Source: Ixodes scapularis
Lineage: Eukaryota > Arthropoda > Arachnida > Ixodida > Ixodidae
NCBI RefSeq assembly: GCF_016920785.2
Contig: NW_024609857.1
Location: forward strand, 9,195,618-9,259,617
Direction of reading: 5' to 3'
DNA length: 64,000 bases
Shown piece after piece: positions 1 to 9,204 of this stretch (position 1 is its first letter; each line of letters opens with the position of its first letter). The notes below the pieces were generated by a model. The model saw nothing but the letters and a program-made list of their open reading frames with translations, was not told the origin of the DNA and ran no database searches. The translations under genes were made by a program, and so were the position numbers.

Positions 1-3000
1 ATGTCCCATTCCTTAAACTTCGGCGAATCGAGAGCAAAAGGAGGTTGTGGAAACAGCAGGCAAGAAAAATGCTAAAACGAGTGTTGCAGCTTGTATTGTC
101 TGTGGGGGTACGTCAGTGGCCGACACCTGTAATTCTGCTTTTTCCCTTTCTAGGCCGAGAGAGCGGAAAAGGAACAAGTCAAGATGCTGACTCTCAACAT
201 CAACGAACGCCAGGAAGAGGAAGACTACCAAGGTATAAAAGAGGCTCTACGAGTCCTCACACTCGTGCCACTAAAAACTCTCTGAACACCTGTGAAAGCT
301 ACACTAACACGGTCGGTGCAGGTAAGTTATACGGCTAGGGGGACATTACATGGGGAGCCAATTGTCAAGATAAGTTGAATAATTGTTAACTTTTCTAGTT
401 AAGTAGTGTAGATACGGTTCTAATTAGAAACTTTCTGAGCATCATTGAAAACCACTAATTCAGTAAATTTGAGAAAGATTTGGAGCATATGGGAAGCACT
501 GTAGTGAGCTAAAGTTACCACTTCTGCAAGAGGTGCAAAGCTGTGGGCACGAAAACGCACCCACTCAACGTTTTCGTCTCGTGTCATCTGCGTTTTCACA
601 CCGTCGGCTTCGCACCTGTTGCACAAGAGGTAACTTTGTTTCCCACATACTCCAAATCTTTCTAAAGATTACTGATTTAGTAGTTTTCAATAATGCTCAG
701 CAAGTTTCTAATTGGAAAAGATGTTAATTTTCACAAATTAAAAAGTTTACAAATTTTTTTTAATTATCCCACTTGTAATGAAGATTTCTACCCTATAATT
801 TGTACCCCGGGCCCTAAAACTCGCCTGCACAGACCGCATTAATGCACCTTTCATGGCTTTTTTTTAAAACCAATCTGTAAAGCCTAGAAAAACAACCTGT
901 ACATACAAGATGTCGTAAAGACTCGATGGGCACTGCCATTAAAGTCGGTGTTTGGGAGAATAGCAAGTCAGCAGGGAGGACTCCGTGCACAGTGGGGAAA
1001 AAGATGGATGTCACTTCCTGTCTCGTCAGAAGGTCTATTCAGTAAGCTAGTAACACAGAATGCGCTTTATGATATGTTTTCTATGAACAAATTGTCATGA
1101 ACAAAAGTTTAAAAATAAAATTCGAGTCCTTGCAGGGCTCGAACCTTGGTCGATGTGGTGGAGGTCGGATTCCATAGCCAATAAGCTGTGCAACACAGCT
1201 GCTCTGGAAGGGGCTCCTGGAAAATCTTGCCGGCGAGAGTGATCCAACGTCATACCGTGTGACCGCTCGCCTCATTGATGTCCTGCATCGCGCGAGAACC
1301 ATATAAGGTACCCAGGCAGCACGGCGATACTTGGCCAGCGTCGTGCCTGTGCCTGCCGAAAACCCGTTCCAATATCGGCCAAATGTCCACTTTTGCACCA
1401 CGGCCCGATATCTGGCAGGCGTTGGCGTGCCTTCGTTTCGCCATTAGTCTAGTATTGGCACAATATTGTGCACATACTCTACGGATCAGACTTCTTCCCA
1501 GGTATCGGCATGATATCATGCCGATACACTATGTATCAGCCAGGCGTCGCATATGCGTCTGCTCTGTATCGGCAGGACATCTTGTGAGTCTGTTTTGCAT
1601 TGGCCGTTGCATATCAATCGCAGACACTGACAAACAGAATTGTCTTCGGTTTCTCCCAGAAGTTTACTAAACCACTATTTTTACACGCAGCTTATTCTTG
1701 ACACATTTACAAAATTGATGCTTCCCTGTGTAACGGAAAGAAAATTATTAAATATAATTGCAGTGTTTTCATGCCAAGAAAGACTCGTAAATGAAACACG
1801 AAGGACCGTGGAGATTGAGAGGGAAGCAGGACTACTCTCAGAAGAATGCTTGCAGAGTACTTACGAATAAAACGGTGATATTGTGTAATCCATGATGGAT
1901 GCATAATCTGACTCGGGCAGCACAGAGAACGCAAACACAGAGTCAAGAAAGAAGAAGGTCGCCTACATTCAACGGAAGTCTCGTTGCTGATGAGCAGTTT
2001 TTTGCCGAAGTGCGTCCAACGAACGCAGCACAATATTCTGGCCGTTTACAATGATATACGACGGCCGTGACTGCAATTCGCGAAAGCAGCAGAACACTGA
2101 AGAGCGCATTTCGGGAACCGAACCCACATGGCCCCCTAACCATCACCATAGCTTGGCAAACAGCGAAGACTACGGCTCAAGTTAGCCCGTCAGAGCGAGT
2201 CACATGGCAAATTTTCGTCCGAGTATTTTTGTCCTACGGAGAGCAGTCGCGTGTCTCGCTCAACCCCTCTGATTTGCTTGAAGTGGCCGTTACGCTCGCT
2301 CATAGTCACACCAAGACGCAAAAGCAGGGGGGGGGGGGAGCTTAACAAAAGGCGAGGTCAAAGGGCATAGACAATGCAGCTAAGCTTCCTCTGCCTTTTT
2401 GGCTGTCTTCCCTCGGGCAAAAAGTAAGCGGGTGCCGTTTTGCCTAATCTTTTTTTCTTTCTTCAATGTCAGCCTTGAATCGGTCAAGAAATTTGAATAC
2501 CTTGCCAGCATGGCCAATTCACAAACGACACTCGCATGACTCAACGAAAAATGGCGGCGGGTACGGTGTGTCAGGATGGCGTTGGCGCAATCTATCGAGC
2601 ATTTCACAGACATCGTGTAGGTCAAAATGATATCGGCACAATATTTCCAATTTGACGTCCATGTCGGCACAATACTGGGTAGCGCTTGTGCGGCACGCTC
2701 GTTTCGCTCTATCTCGTTCTGGCTAACATATGTGGTGTACAATGAAAACAAGCCGCCCTTTTGCTGTACTAGCATGACAAAGGCAGTGGTAACAAAGAAT
2801 GTGATGTGTTAGGGTGGAAAAACTGTACACTGTGGAGACTGAACGGCACGAAGCAGCCCTGCGTCGTGCAAGGTAAGCGCATGAGCGCACCATGGACATC
2901 TTACTTGTGGGTGCCATATTCTGTGGTTGCGGCACTCTGAGGTAATTAAATGAAATGAAATTAAACGAAATGCGACTTTCTCAGAGCCTGTTTGAGTGTG

Positions 3001-3658
3001 ACACGCAGAAGGCGGAGCGTACGGAAAACAAAACAATTGGAATGCGGTAGCGCTAAGCAGACCCCTGGCACCACCTTGCAGCAAAAGAGAACCAAACACT
3101 CGGAACTGTACCTCAACCCGTTGCAGCAAAGGAGTCTGCTTTTTTTCTTTACCTCTTTGTTTCTTTTTCTTGCGTTCTTTCTCTGGGGAAGCCCGGAGCA
3201 GAGCGCCGCTGTATGTCCGGACACGTGATGTTTTACCCCCTCCGGGAGTAATATGGAGGCACTCAAGGAAGAGATTCGGCCGGCAGTGGTGTCAGTCAGT
3301 GACGAGACAAGCGCTGAGTCAGCGTTCGCTTGGCAGTCGGCCTGTCAACTTCCGTTGTTGGCACCTCACCGGATATGGTTAGGTGCCAAGCACATAACAC
3401 ATTCTGCATTGAAAACTAGCATAAACCACACACAATCTGTGGTTTGTGCTAGTGTCCCGCACGCCTGTGCTCCCTGGTCTTTGTCAGCATAATCGAGCGA
3501 ACGAGAATTTTTCATTTAACTGCACTGTGATTTCTTTTCTAGAAATGCTGGCAGCACAGCAAAGGCCAGTTGTGCTGAATCTGAACAGGGACAGAAGACA
3601 CAAGTATCAGCACCCGAAAGGAGCTCCTGACGCAGACCTCATCTTTGGAAACAAGTGA
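1..3658 (+). CDS. 3' end of an unidentified charged, coiled-coil-like protein gene (partial)
   Basis: Three exons join in phase: up to 59 (5' end outside the window or unresolved), 154-232 and 3543-3658. The joined C-terminus is about 83 residues. It begins with a very basic and acidic stretch (KRRLWKQQ, then AERAEKEQVK), continues through LTLNINERQEEEDYQ, and ends in the hydrophilic tail PVVLNLNRDRRHKYQHPK, GAPDADLIFGNK, stop TGA at 3656-3658. The first intron would use a GC donor (CAG/gcaaga at 59/60) and acceptor ttctag/GCC; the second uses CAAG/gtataa and ttctag/AAATG. Composition suggests a coiled coil continuing upstream. I do not recognise the family and assign no function. The gene is convergent with ATXN7. 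Confidence 0.55.
1126..1310 (-). repeat. Dispersed SINE-like repeat, copy 1
   Basis: Read on the minus strand, this segment matches 18481-18655 over most of its length. Shared blocks include GACATCAATGAGGCGAGCG, CTCGCC near the middle, CCTTCCAGAG and a terminal GGTTCGAGCC-like motif. That last motif resembles the tRNA B box, and TTGGCTATGG upstream is a weak A-box match. A tRNA-derived SINE is the likely origin. The tick SINE Ruka is a candidate, but I cannot confirm it. Confidence 0.5.
1350..1625. repeat. Degenerate palindromic repeat region
   Basis: Variants of the motif TATCGGCA / TATTGGCAC recur here on both strands. They include TGGCACAATATTGTGCAC near 1455 and a perfect 26-nt palindrome at 1502-1527. 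Related TATCGGCACAATATT motifs appear near 2630-2690. It looks like an old, palindrome-rich satellite or foldback element in the intron before the last exon of the left-edge gene. Confidence 0.4.
2770..3400 (+). repeat. Dispersed repeat family B, copy 1
   Basis: This segment is homologous to 57957-58340. Shared blocks are GAATGTGATGTGTTAG, TCTC(A/G)GAGCCTGTT(T)GAGTG, GCAAAAGA, TTTCTCTGGGGAAGCCC, AGCAGAGCGCCGCTGT and TGA(T/C)GTTTT(A)CCCC. Copy 1 carries an extra stretch of about 155 bp near 2820-2975 that copy 2 lacks. It is in the same orientation as copy 2 and is probably a transposable element of unknown class. Confidence 0.55.
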
Positions 3659-4430
3659 GTTATGGAGAAAGGACTGTCGTGGGGTACTGGAATGCCCCAT
3701 GGAGAATCTTGGAGGGACTGGTGCAACAGCTGCTGTGTCTCTTTTTGACATGAACTCGAACAAAGCACCCACATTGAAAATTTTTGGTTCACTAAGGTCA
3801 TGTTTAAAAACAGAGGAATGGACCTTATTGATCTGTTATATGACAAAACACAAAACCTACTATTAGCATTCATACTTTGGTGTGTATCTCGTAGCTTAAT
3901 CAGCGACAAATGAGATTGTGGAAGTGGGAAAGTGTAACTAAGGCAAGCAAATTGTATGAATCTGAGGTGATTAGTTTTGCTGTTCCTTATGTGGTAAATT
4001 GATTTTCAAGAAAGAAATTATCGAAGTGTTCAAACCCAAACTTGCATGGAGTTGCACTCACATTTTTATACACCATTTAATTGCTGCTTAGGTACTATTC
4101 CACTTGTGTTAAGATATCTTTTTTTGTGCAACAATTTTTTCTTGTGTGGGTATTTCAGATATATTTACCTTGCATATGTACATATTTCTTTTTCCAGTTA
4201 TTTGCTTCTGTGTATCTGTGTGCTTATTGCTGGTTAACAGTGTCACAAGTGCTGTTTGTCTGTGATACATATGACAGTGAGACATGTGTTATGACATTCT
4301 TATATATAGTTTTTTAAAACTTGTGAGAATTTTTTTTTTTTTTTTTTACCTGATGTGTATGGGCCCTTTGTACTTTCTGGGCACTTACACCTGTGTCTAT
4401 TTGAATAAATTGTAGCAGTTCTAAGCTTCT
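3659..4430 (+). other. 3' UTR and polyadenylation signal of the left-edge gene
   Basis: After the TGA at 3656-3658 the sequence becomes AT-rich and non-coding. An AATAAA signal lies at 4404-4409, followed by a T/G-containing stretch. The stop codon overlaps a good splice donor (AACAA/GTGAGT), so this terminal exon can either be read through to this poly(A) site or be spliced to the alternative end at 4974. Confidence 0.5.
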
Positions 4431-4973
4431 ATGTTGTCGGCCTTCATTTATTTTTGTTTCCCAATTACCAGGGGTTAATCATGACTGCTCAGAAAAAAAA
4501 AAGTAATCTGGGATGCTTCAGATTTTGTGTGAACGTGGTAGTGTCTTGAGGTTTAACTTCAAAGTAAACTATGGTAGTTTAGTAATGATACCGGGAGCCG
4601 GGTCCCCTTTTTAGTTTTGTCTTTCGTGAATAGGTACCTTCAACTTCTTAGTGCCATAACATATGCCTTAAATACTTTTTTGAAGCATGTATTTCTGCAT
4701 CACTATTTCTGTCATGCACAAAAGATATTCCTGCATTTTGGTAGGTGTTTTCACCTACTTTTCAGATGCAAGTTTTATGCGTGTAGCAATATTTTTCGCA
4801 AATCTATTTCGGCTGTCATTGCCACGTAGTGCTGTTTCGGAAGAGTTTGAATTTACAAATACTTTCGATATTTCTGCCTATATCCGACCTACGAGAGGAA
4901 AGTCGCACAGTCGTGGGAACGGGTAAAACCTGGAGCCAATGGCTGTCCGTTTCCTTCCCGGCTTTGTACGCAG

Positions 4974-5205
4974 GAAGCGCTGAAGTGGACCCGCATCGCA
5001 GGACCTTGGAGGCAGGAAAGCATGGAATGCGCGTCCCAGACACCACCAGCCACGTCTTCAGCAGCTGAATGAACAGCCTGCATCAAGCTGATGCCCCGCA
5101 AGCCGTCGTGTTAGCTCCAGTGGTCACAGAGCTGTCCACAGGGGCCACTGGGCCAGTTCATTGCCAGTGTATGTGCCTCCCTTCAATAAAACCTCTCAGC
5201 AGTGC
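4974..5205 (+). other. Possible alternative terminal exon with its own poly(A) signal
   Basis: An acceptor (tgtacgcag/GAAG) at 4973/4974 starts a GC-rich block that stands out from AT-rich flanks. An AATAAA signal follows at 5185-5190. If the donor at 3655/3656 is used, the reading frame would add Lys-Lys-Arg and stop at once, so this block would be almost wholly 3' UTR. It is supported only by splice-site and composition cues. Confidence 0.35.
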
Positions 5206-5420
5206 AGGGCAAGTGTGCAAACCAGCCGCCGCCTCCCCAGCCTCATTACTCAGCTTAAAAGGTTGCTGAACTCACCAAAGACCATTTTTAACCCTTTAAG
5301 TGCCACACCCAAGCATACTTGGGCGCGCTCCCGTGCAGGTTTGTTTTTGTTAGCTCCCTACCTCTCCGAACTGGGCTGCCGATCTTATTTTTACGTGGTG
5401 CTATGTTTTGCCTCGTAATA

Positions 5421-5595
5421 CAGTTGAACCTCGATTTTACAAAATCTGATTTTATGAATTTCCCGATTCAACGAACAAATTTGGATTTCCCGCGCAGCCT
5501 ATGCTCCAAGGTCTACCTTCCTCGATTTTACGAAGTCCCAATTTAACGAAATAATTGGTGGGTCCCGGTGACTTCGTTAAATCGAGGTTCAACTG
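5421..5595. mobile_element. pogo-like MITE with CAGTTGAACCTCG termini
   Basis: Inverted termini are CAGTTGAACCTCGATTTTAC on the left and GTTAAATCGAGGTTCAACTG on the right, at about 175 bp total length. A TA precedes the left end; the right flank reads TG, so one duplication base has changed. CAGT-starting termini and TA targets are typical of the pogo/Tigger branch of Tc1/mariner. There is no coding capacity. Confidence 0.75.
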
Positions 5596-6875
5596 TGGCA
5601 CTTATTGACGGCGTGTTGAATGTTTTGTTTAGGGGAGTTCTGGCTTCGTTTGCTCCTTCGTTTTTCCAAAAAGGCGGATCTATGTCGCTCAACCACATGC
5701 TTTATGGCAAACACAAATCTAGAAATTAGTATTAAATAAAAAAAATCCCAGTTCCCATGAAAAAAAAATGGTTAAAATTTTTTAAGAGTGGCCCCATGAT
5801 TCAAACCGGGGTGTTGCTTTGTATACATAGTATTGTCTCGAAAAGTATTAGAAAAAATTATTCTAGGTTGGAGGAGGGAGCGCAAACGTCAGTTAACTTT
5901 GAATCCATGCATCAGTGCGTCTTGAATAAATAAATGTACTTCATAAAGCTTGCTAGTTTTTTTTGCATGGGGGTTTAGCACTCAAAGGGTTAGGTTCCTG
6001 GACTAGTACATGTATGCCAAAAATTAACTTCTCTTTTGGGGTTGATGTGTTGAAATAGAAGCAGGGTTTTTGGGAGGTCCAAGGGTTACTTTATGCCCCA
6101 GTGCTTATGTTTGAAGAAAAGAAAGAACTTGATTCCAGGCTTTTTGTTGTAAAACCTGAGGTCTAATCGACGAGATTGACTTCTTTCGTGGCGGTATGAT
6201 GGGCAGCTCCCCAAGACCCAGACTTTGGAAGCAAAAAAGTTTTAGCGAATTCAGAGTTACAATAAATCGTGTTTGTATGCCACCACAGAAATTGTTTTAA
6301 TTATAGCACATCCCTCCTGATCATGAAAATATCTCTGAAACCTGCATTTCGCAAACATTGTGAAATATCAAGCTTGTAAAACTTGAGTTGTTCACAGTCT
6401 TCTGTAGTATTTCGCAGTACTATTAGCATTGGTATTGCAACTAATAGGGAGTTCTAGTGAGGGGGAGGGTGGGCAGTGTGGTATGGCTGGCCTGGCAGAG
6501 GTTTTGTATCCTCAGATTAAGCACCTACCCATCTTTTGTGAAAAACAATCTTGATGGTGTGGAAAGCATGTCGCAGAAGCACTGTGGAAGCTTTAATATG
6601 GAAAAGGTAGTAAACTCGTTAATAGGCATGGGCGAATAGAGGATTTTGGGTCCATATCAAATTTGAAGCGAATAGTGATTTTGGCCGAATAATTTCGAAT
6701 TGAATAGTTTGAATAGGACAAGCAACAAATACTGCAAGATATGTTTAAACTACAGTCTTATATTTGCCCTTATTTGGTATTAGATATACTGTAATTCTTA
6801 ATTTCAAGTGTATTGAGTTCGAAAGCACGAAATGGTCGGAAGCTTGCGCCACCTGTCTAGAAATCCAAGCCAGAG

Positions 6876-7916
6876 TAAGTCAAACCGATTTATTTCGAAC
6901 TCTGGGGGAAAAAAGGTCTACTAGTTCAATAGAGCGGGTAATTCAATATAAAAGTTTTAATGAATTTGACTCTCAAAAATCCACTTTTTGCTGAAATATT
7001 ACACAATGAAGCAGTCTTGCATCTTCTGCTATTTTTTCTTCATTGCATCCGCAATAACGATATTTTGCTACGCTATCGACGGACTCCAAAATGCTGAGGC
7101 CGCTGCCTTCTATATCAACACCACCTAGACAGAAGGCCTCCGCATGGTTTCCTTTTCTTCTATGAAACGTCATCACAGTCGGATCGCGCTCGGTCGGCTA
7201 TTGGACCCGAGCCCGACCTTCGACGCGCTGATTGGCCACGAGCCGCAGCCGAACACTGACGCAGCACTCGTGCCCAATCTCTCGCCTCGATCGATCTGAC
7301 TATGATGACGCGTGTGGAGGCCTTCTGTCTAGGTGGTGTTGTCTATATTCGCTCATTAGCGCCGAACTCTGCCGAGAGCACGGAGTACGTCCGAGCAGGA
7401 GGACCTTCTCCTGCAGAGCGCCGTCTTGCTCTACAAGTTGGCTTTCTCCTAAGACAGGTGGCTGCGTTGAAGGAAGCCAACTAACAAAGCAAGCTAACTT
7501 TTTTTTTTTTTCTTTTGAGCGGTTGCGTCAACTGTTTGGAAGAAAAATTAATGTTCTCTTTTGCGGACGGAGCAAGGACAGGGAGCACGGAGCACCCTCT
7601 CTCCGCTCCCTCCGCAAAAGATGTTTTTTTTTTCTTCCAAACAATCGACGCGGCCGCCCGAAAAAACAAAAAAAAAAAACAGCGTGCTCTGCAAGCTGGC
7701 TTTCCCACAATGCGGCCGCTCGCGTTGGGGGAAAGCCAGCTTGCAGAGCAAAACGGCGCTCTTGGCAGTTCGATATATCGGTAGTGGCTGCTATTTTTGT
7801 ACGATTTAACCATAGTTTTTGCTACATGTTATCACTGTAACATTACTGTGCACAAAAATTTTTCGATATAAGGAATAATTTCATGTAACCGGGTTCAATA
7901 TAGTCGGGTTTGACTG
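6876..7916. mobile_element. Nested pogo-like non-autonomous element, hairpin-rich
   Basis: The right end is GTCGGGTTTGACTG followed by TA; the left end TAAGTCAAACCGA is a degraded version of the same terminus. Inside are several large inverted repeats: 7118-7145 against 7310-7340 (CACCACCTAGACAGAAGGCC), 7535-7560 against 7610-7650, and the pair around 7688-7750 sharing CTCTGCAAGCTGGCTTTCCC. The open frames near 7232-7840 are products of these repeats and resemble no transposase I know. Confidence 0.65.
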
Positions 7917-7953
7917 TATTTAGAAAGGTTGAATAATTCTATATTGTCGAATA

Positions 7954-8131
7954 CAGTAAAACCTCGTTATAACAAAATGGGATATAACAAACTAATGGAT
8001 ATAACAAAGCAATCATAATTCCCTTTGCTTGCTAATAGTGGGAAGAAATGGACATTGGCAATAACGAACTAATGGTTATAACGAAATAATTACGACCGCT
8101 CCTTCAACTTTGTTATAACGAGGTTTTACTG
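7954..8131. mobile_element. pogo-like MITE with CAGTAAAACCTCGTTATAAC termini
   Basis: This 178-bp element has termini CAGTAAAACCTCGTTATAAC and GTTATAACGAGGTTTTACTG, which are perfect inverted repeats, and a TA duplication on both sides (7952-7953, 8132-8133). It is inserted inside the hAT-like element at 6623-8215 and contains no coding frame. Confidence 0.88.
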
Positions 8132-8554
8132 TACTTAAATTCGATTCGAAGTGAATGCCGAATAGAACAGAATTCAATTGGCTATTCGTAATAACCGAAT
8201 ATTCGCCCATCCCTACTCGTTAACATTCTCCACCAAGTCATATTCAGGACTAAGTAATGACTCCACAAGCGAGCCATACTGTTGCAAACTGGTGCTGCTT
8301 CTCAGGAACTCGCGACATGGCGGCATTACACCGGAGCTTCACAGACCACCACCAGGCGCAATTTTGAGATCAAGTTAATTCATATTAAAGTTAGGTTTCT
8401 GGGCTGCCGGCACAGCACAACTTAGACCACATCTAAACAAAAAAATATGTGCAAACATTTTGTTTGTAAAAGGTCCATTAGCTCCCCTAACAGGTCACCC
8501 ATTTGTTTAGGCTGTCTTATTTATTGTAAAGATAATGCAGTAATCTTTTTTTAA

Positions 8555-8976
8555 AGGGATACTGAACCGAAAATTCGAGTTCACAAAACAAGGCCGGGCG
8601 GATGGGCGGGAAGCTGCAAAACCAAGAAATATCATTCATAGGGCGATATATCTAACGGATCGCCGTATTTTTTGGAAAAGAAGTGCGCGATTGAACCCGG
8701 CCGACGCGACAAGGCACGTCACGATTCCCATTCTCTCTCCTTTTCGCTACGTTTCGTCAAACTGGTGAACCGAAGCGAGGCCACTTCTCCTCATTCTCAG
8801 ATTCTCCCGGAGGACAGTTACGTCAAAGAACTCGCTTGATCGCGCCCTTCTTTTCCAAAAGTACGGCCATCCGTTTGAGATATCGATGTACGAGTGATGT
8901 TTTGGAGTTCATAGCGTCCCGTTCAACACTTCTGCAGCCTTACTTTGCGAAATCCAAAATTCGGTTCAGTATCCCT
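8555..8976. mobile_element. Kolobok/T2-like MITE, long inverted repeats, TTAA duplication
   Basis: A 422-bp element with termini AGGGATACTGAACCGAA and TTCGGTTCAGTATCCCT is flanked by TTAA at 8551-8554 and 8977-8980. The arms remain complementary for about 145 bp; for example, the inner block with TTTTGGAAAAGAAG pairs with CTTCTTTTCCAAAA. The combination TTAAAGGGA matches the TTAAAGGRR end of T2/Kolobok MITEs known from Xenopus. Confidence 0.85.
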
Positions 8977-8981
8977 TTAAA

Positions 8982-9204
8982 GAAATCTTTCAGGACCTTT
9001 TTCTTTTTATAATTGCCAGCTGGTGTATTTACTGAAGTCAAGTCTAACAATTATAAATATTGTTTTGTGGAGGCTTACTACAACTTTCCTCTTCACATTG
9101 GACATGAAGTGAGGCAGCTGACAGATTCTAGCACCCAGAGGAACACTGACCGAAAAATCAGTTACTGAGGGGTGGTTCTGACCAAACTCGAGACATACGC
9201 AAAA
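8982..9204. other. Convergent intergenic spacer next to the ATXN7 3' end
   Basis: The whole interval from 5206 to here separates the left-edge gene and ATXN7, which face each other. Apart from the elements listed separately (5421-5595, 6623-8215, 8555-8976), the stretches 5596-6614 and 8224-8550 are AT-rich and show nothing I can identify. Confidence 0.5.

Larger units (their letters stand above)
6623..8215. mobile_element. hAT-like element interrupted by two nested insertions
   Basis: The ends are TAGGCATGGGCGAATA and TATTCGCCCATCCCTA in inverted orientation. They are flanked by a perfect 8-bp duplication CTCGTTAA at 6615-6622 and 8216-8223, which is the hAT signature. Only about 375 bp belong to the hAT copy itself; the rest is a 1.04 kb CAGT element at 6876-7916 and a 178-bp MITE at 7954-8131. 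A diverged relative is at 49405-51488. Confidence 0.8.

Noticed and set aside
13..231. Open frame of 72 codons on the minus strand at the left edge
   Set aside because: It is antisense to the two spliced exons of the left-edge gene and has no recognisable motif.
1275..1670. 131-codon plus-strand frame
   Set aside because: It lies across the degenerate palindromic repeats; the Cys/Arg-rich translation reflects repeat composition.
7232..7840. 202-codon plus-strand frame
   Set aside because: It runs through the hairpins of a nested transposon and shows no transposase similarity.
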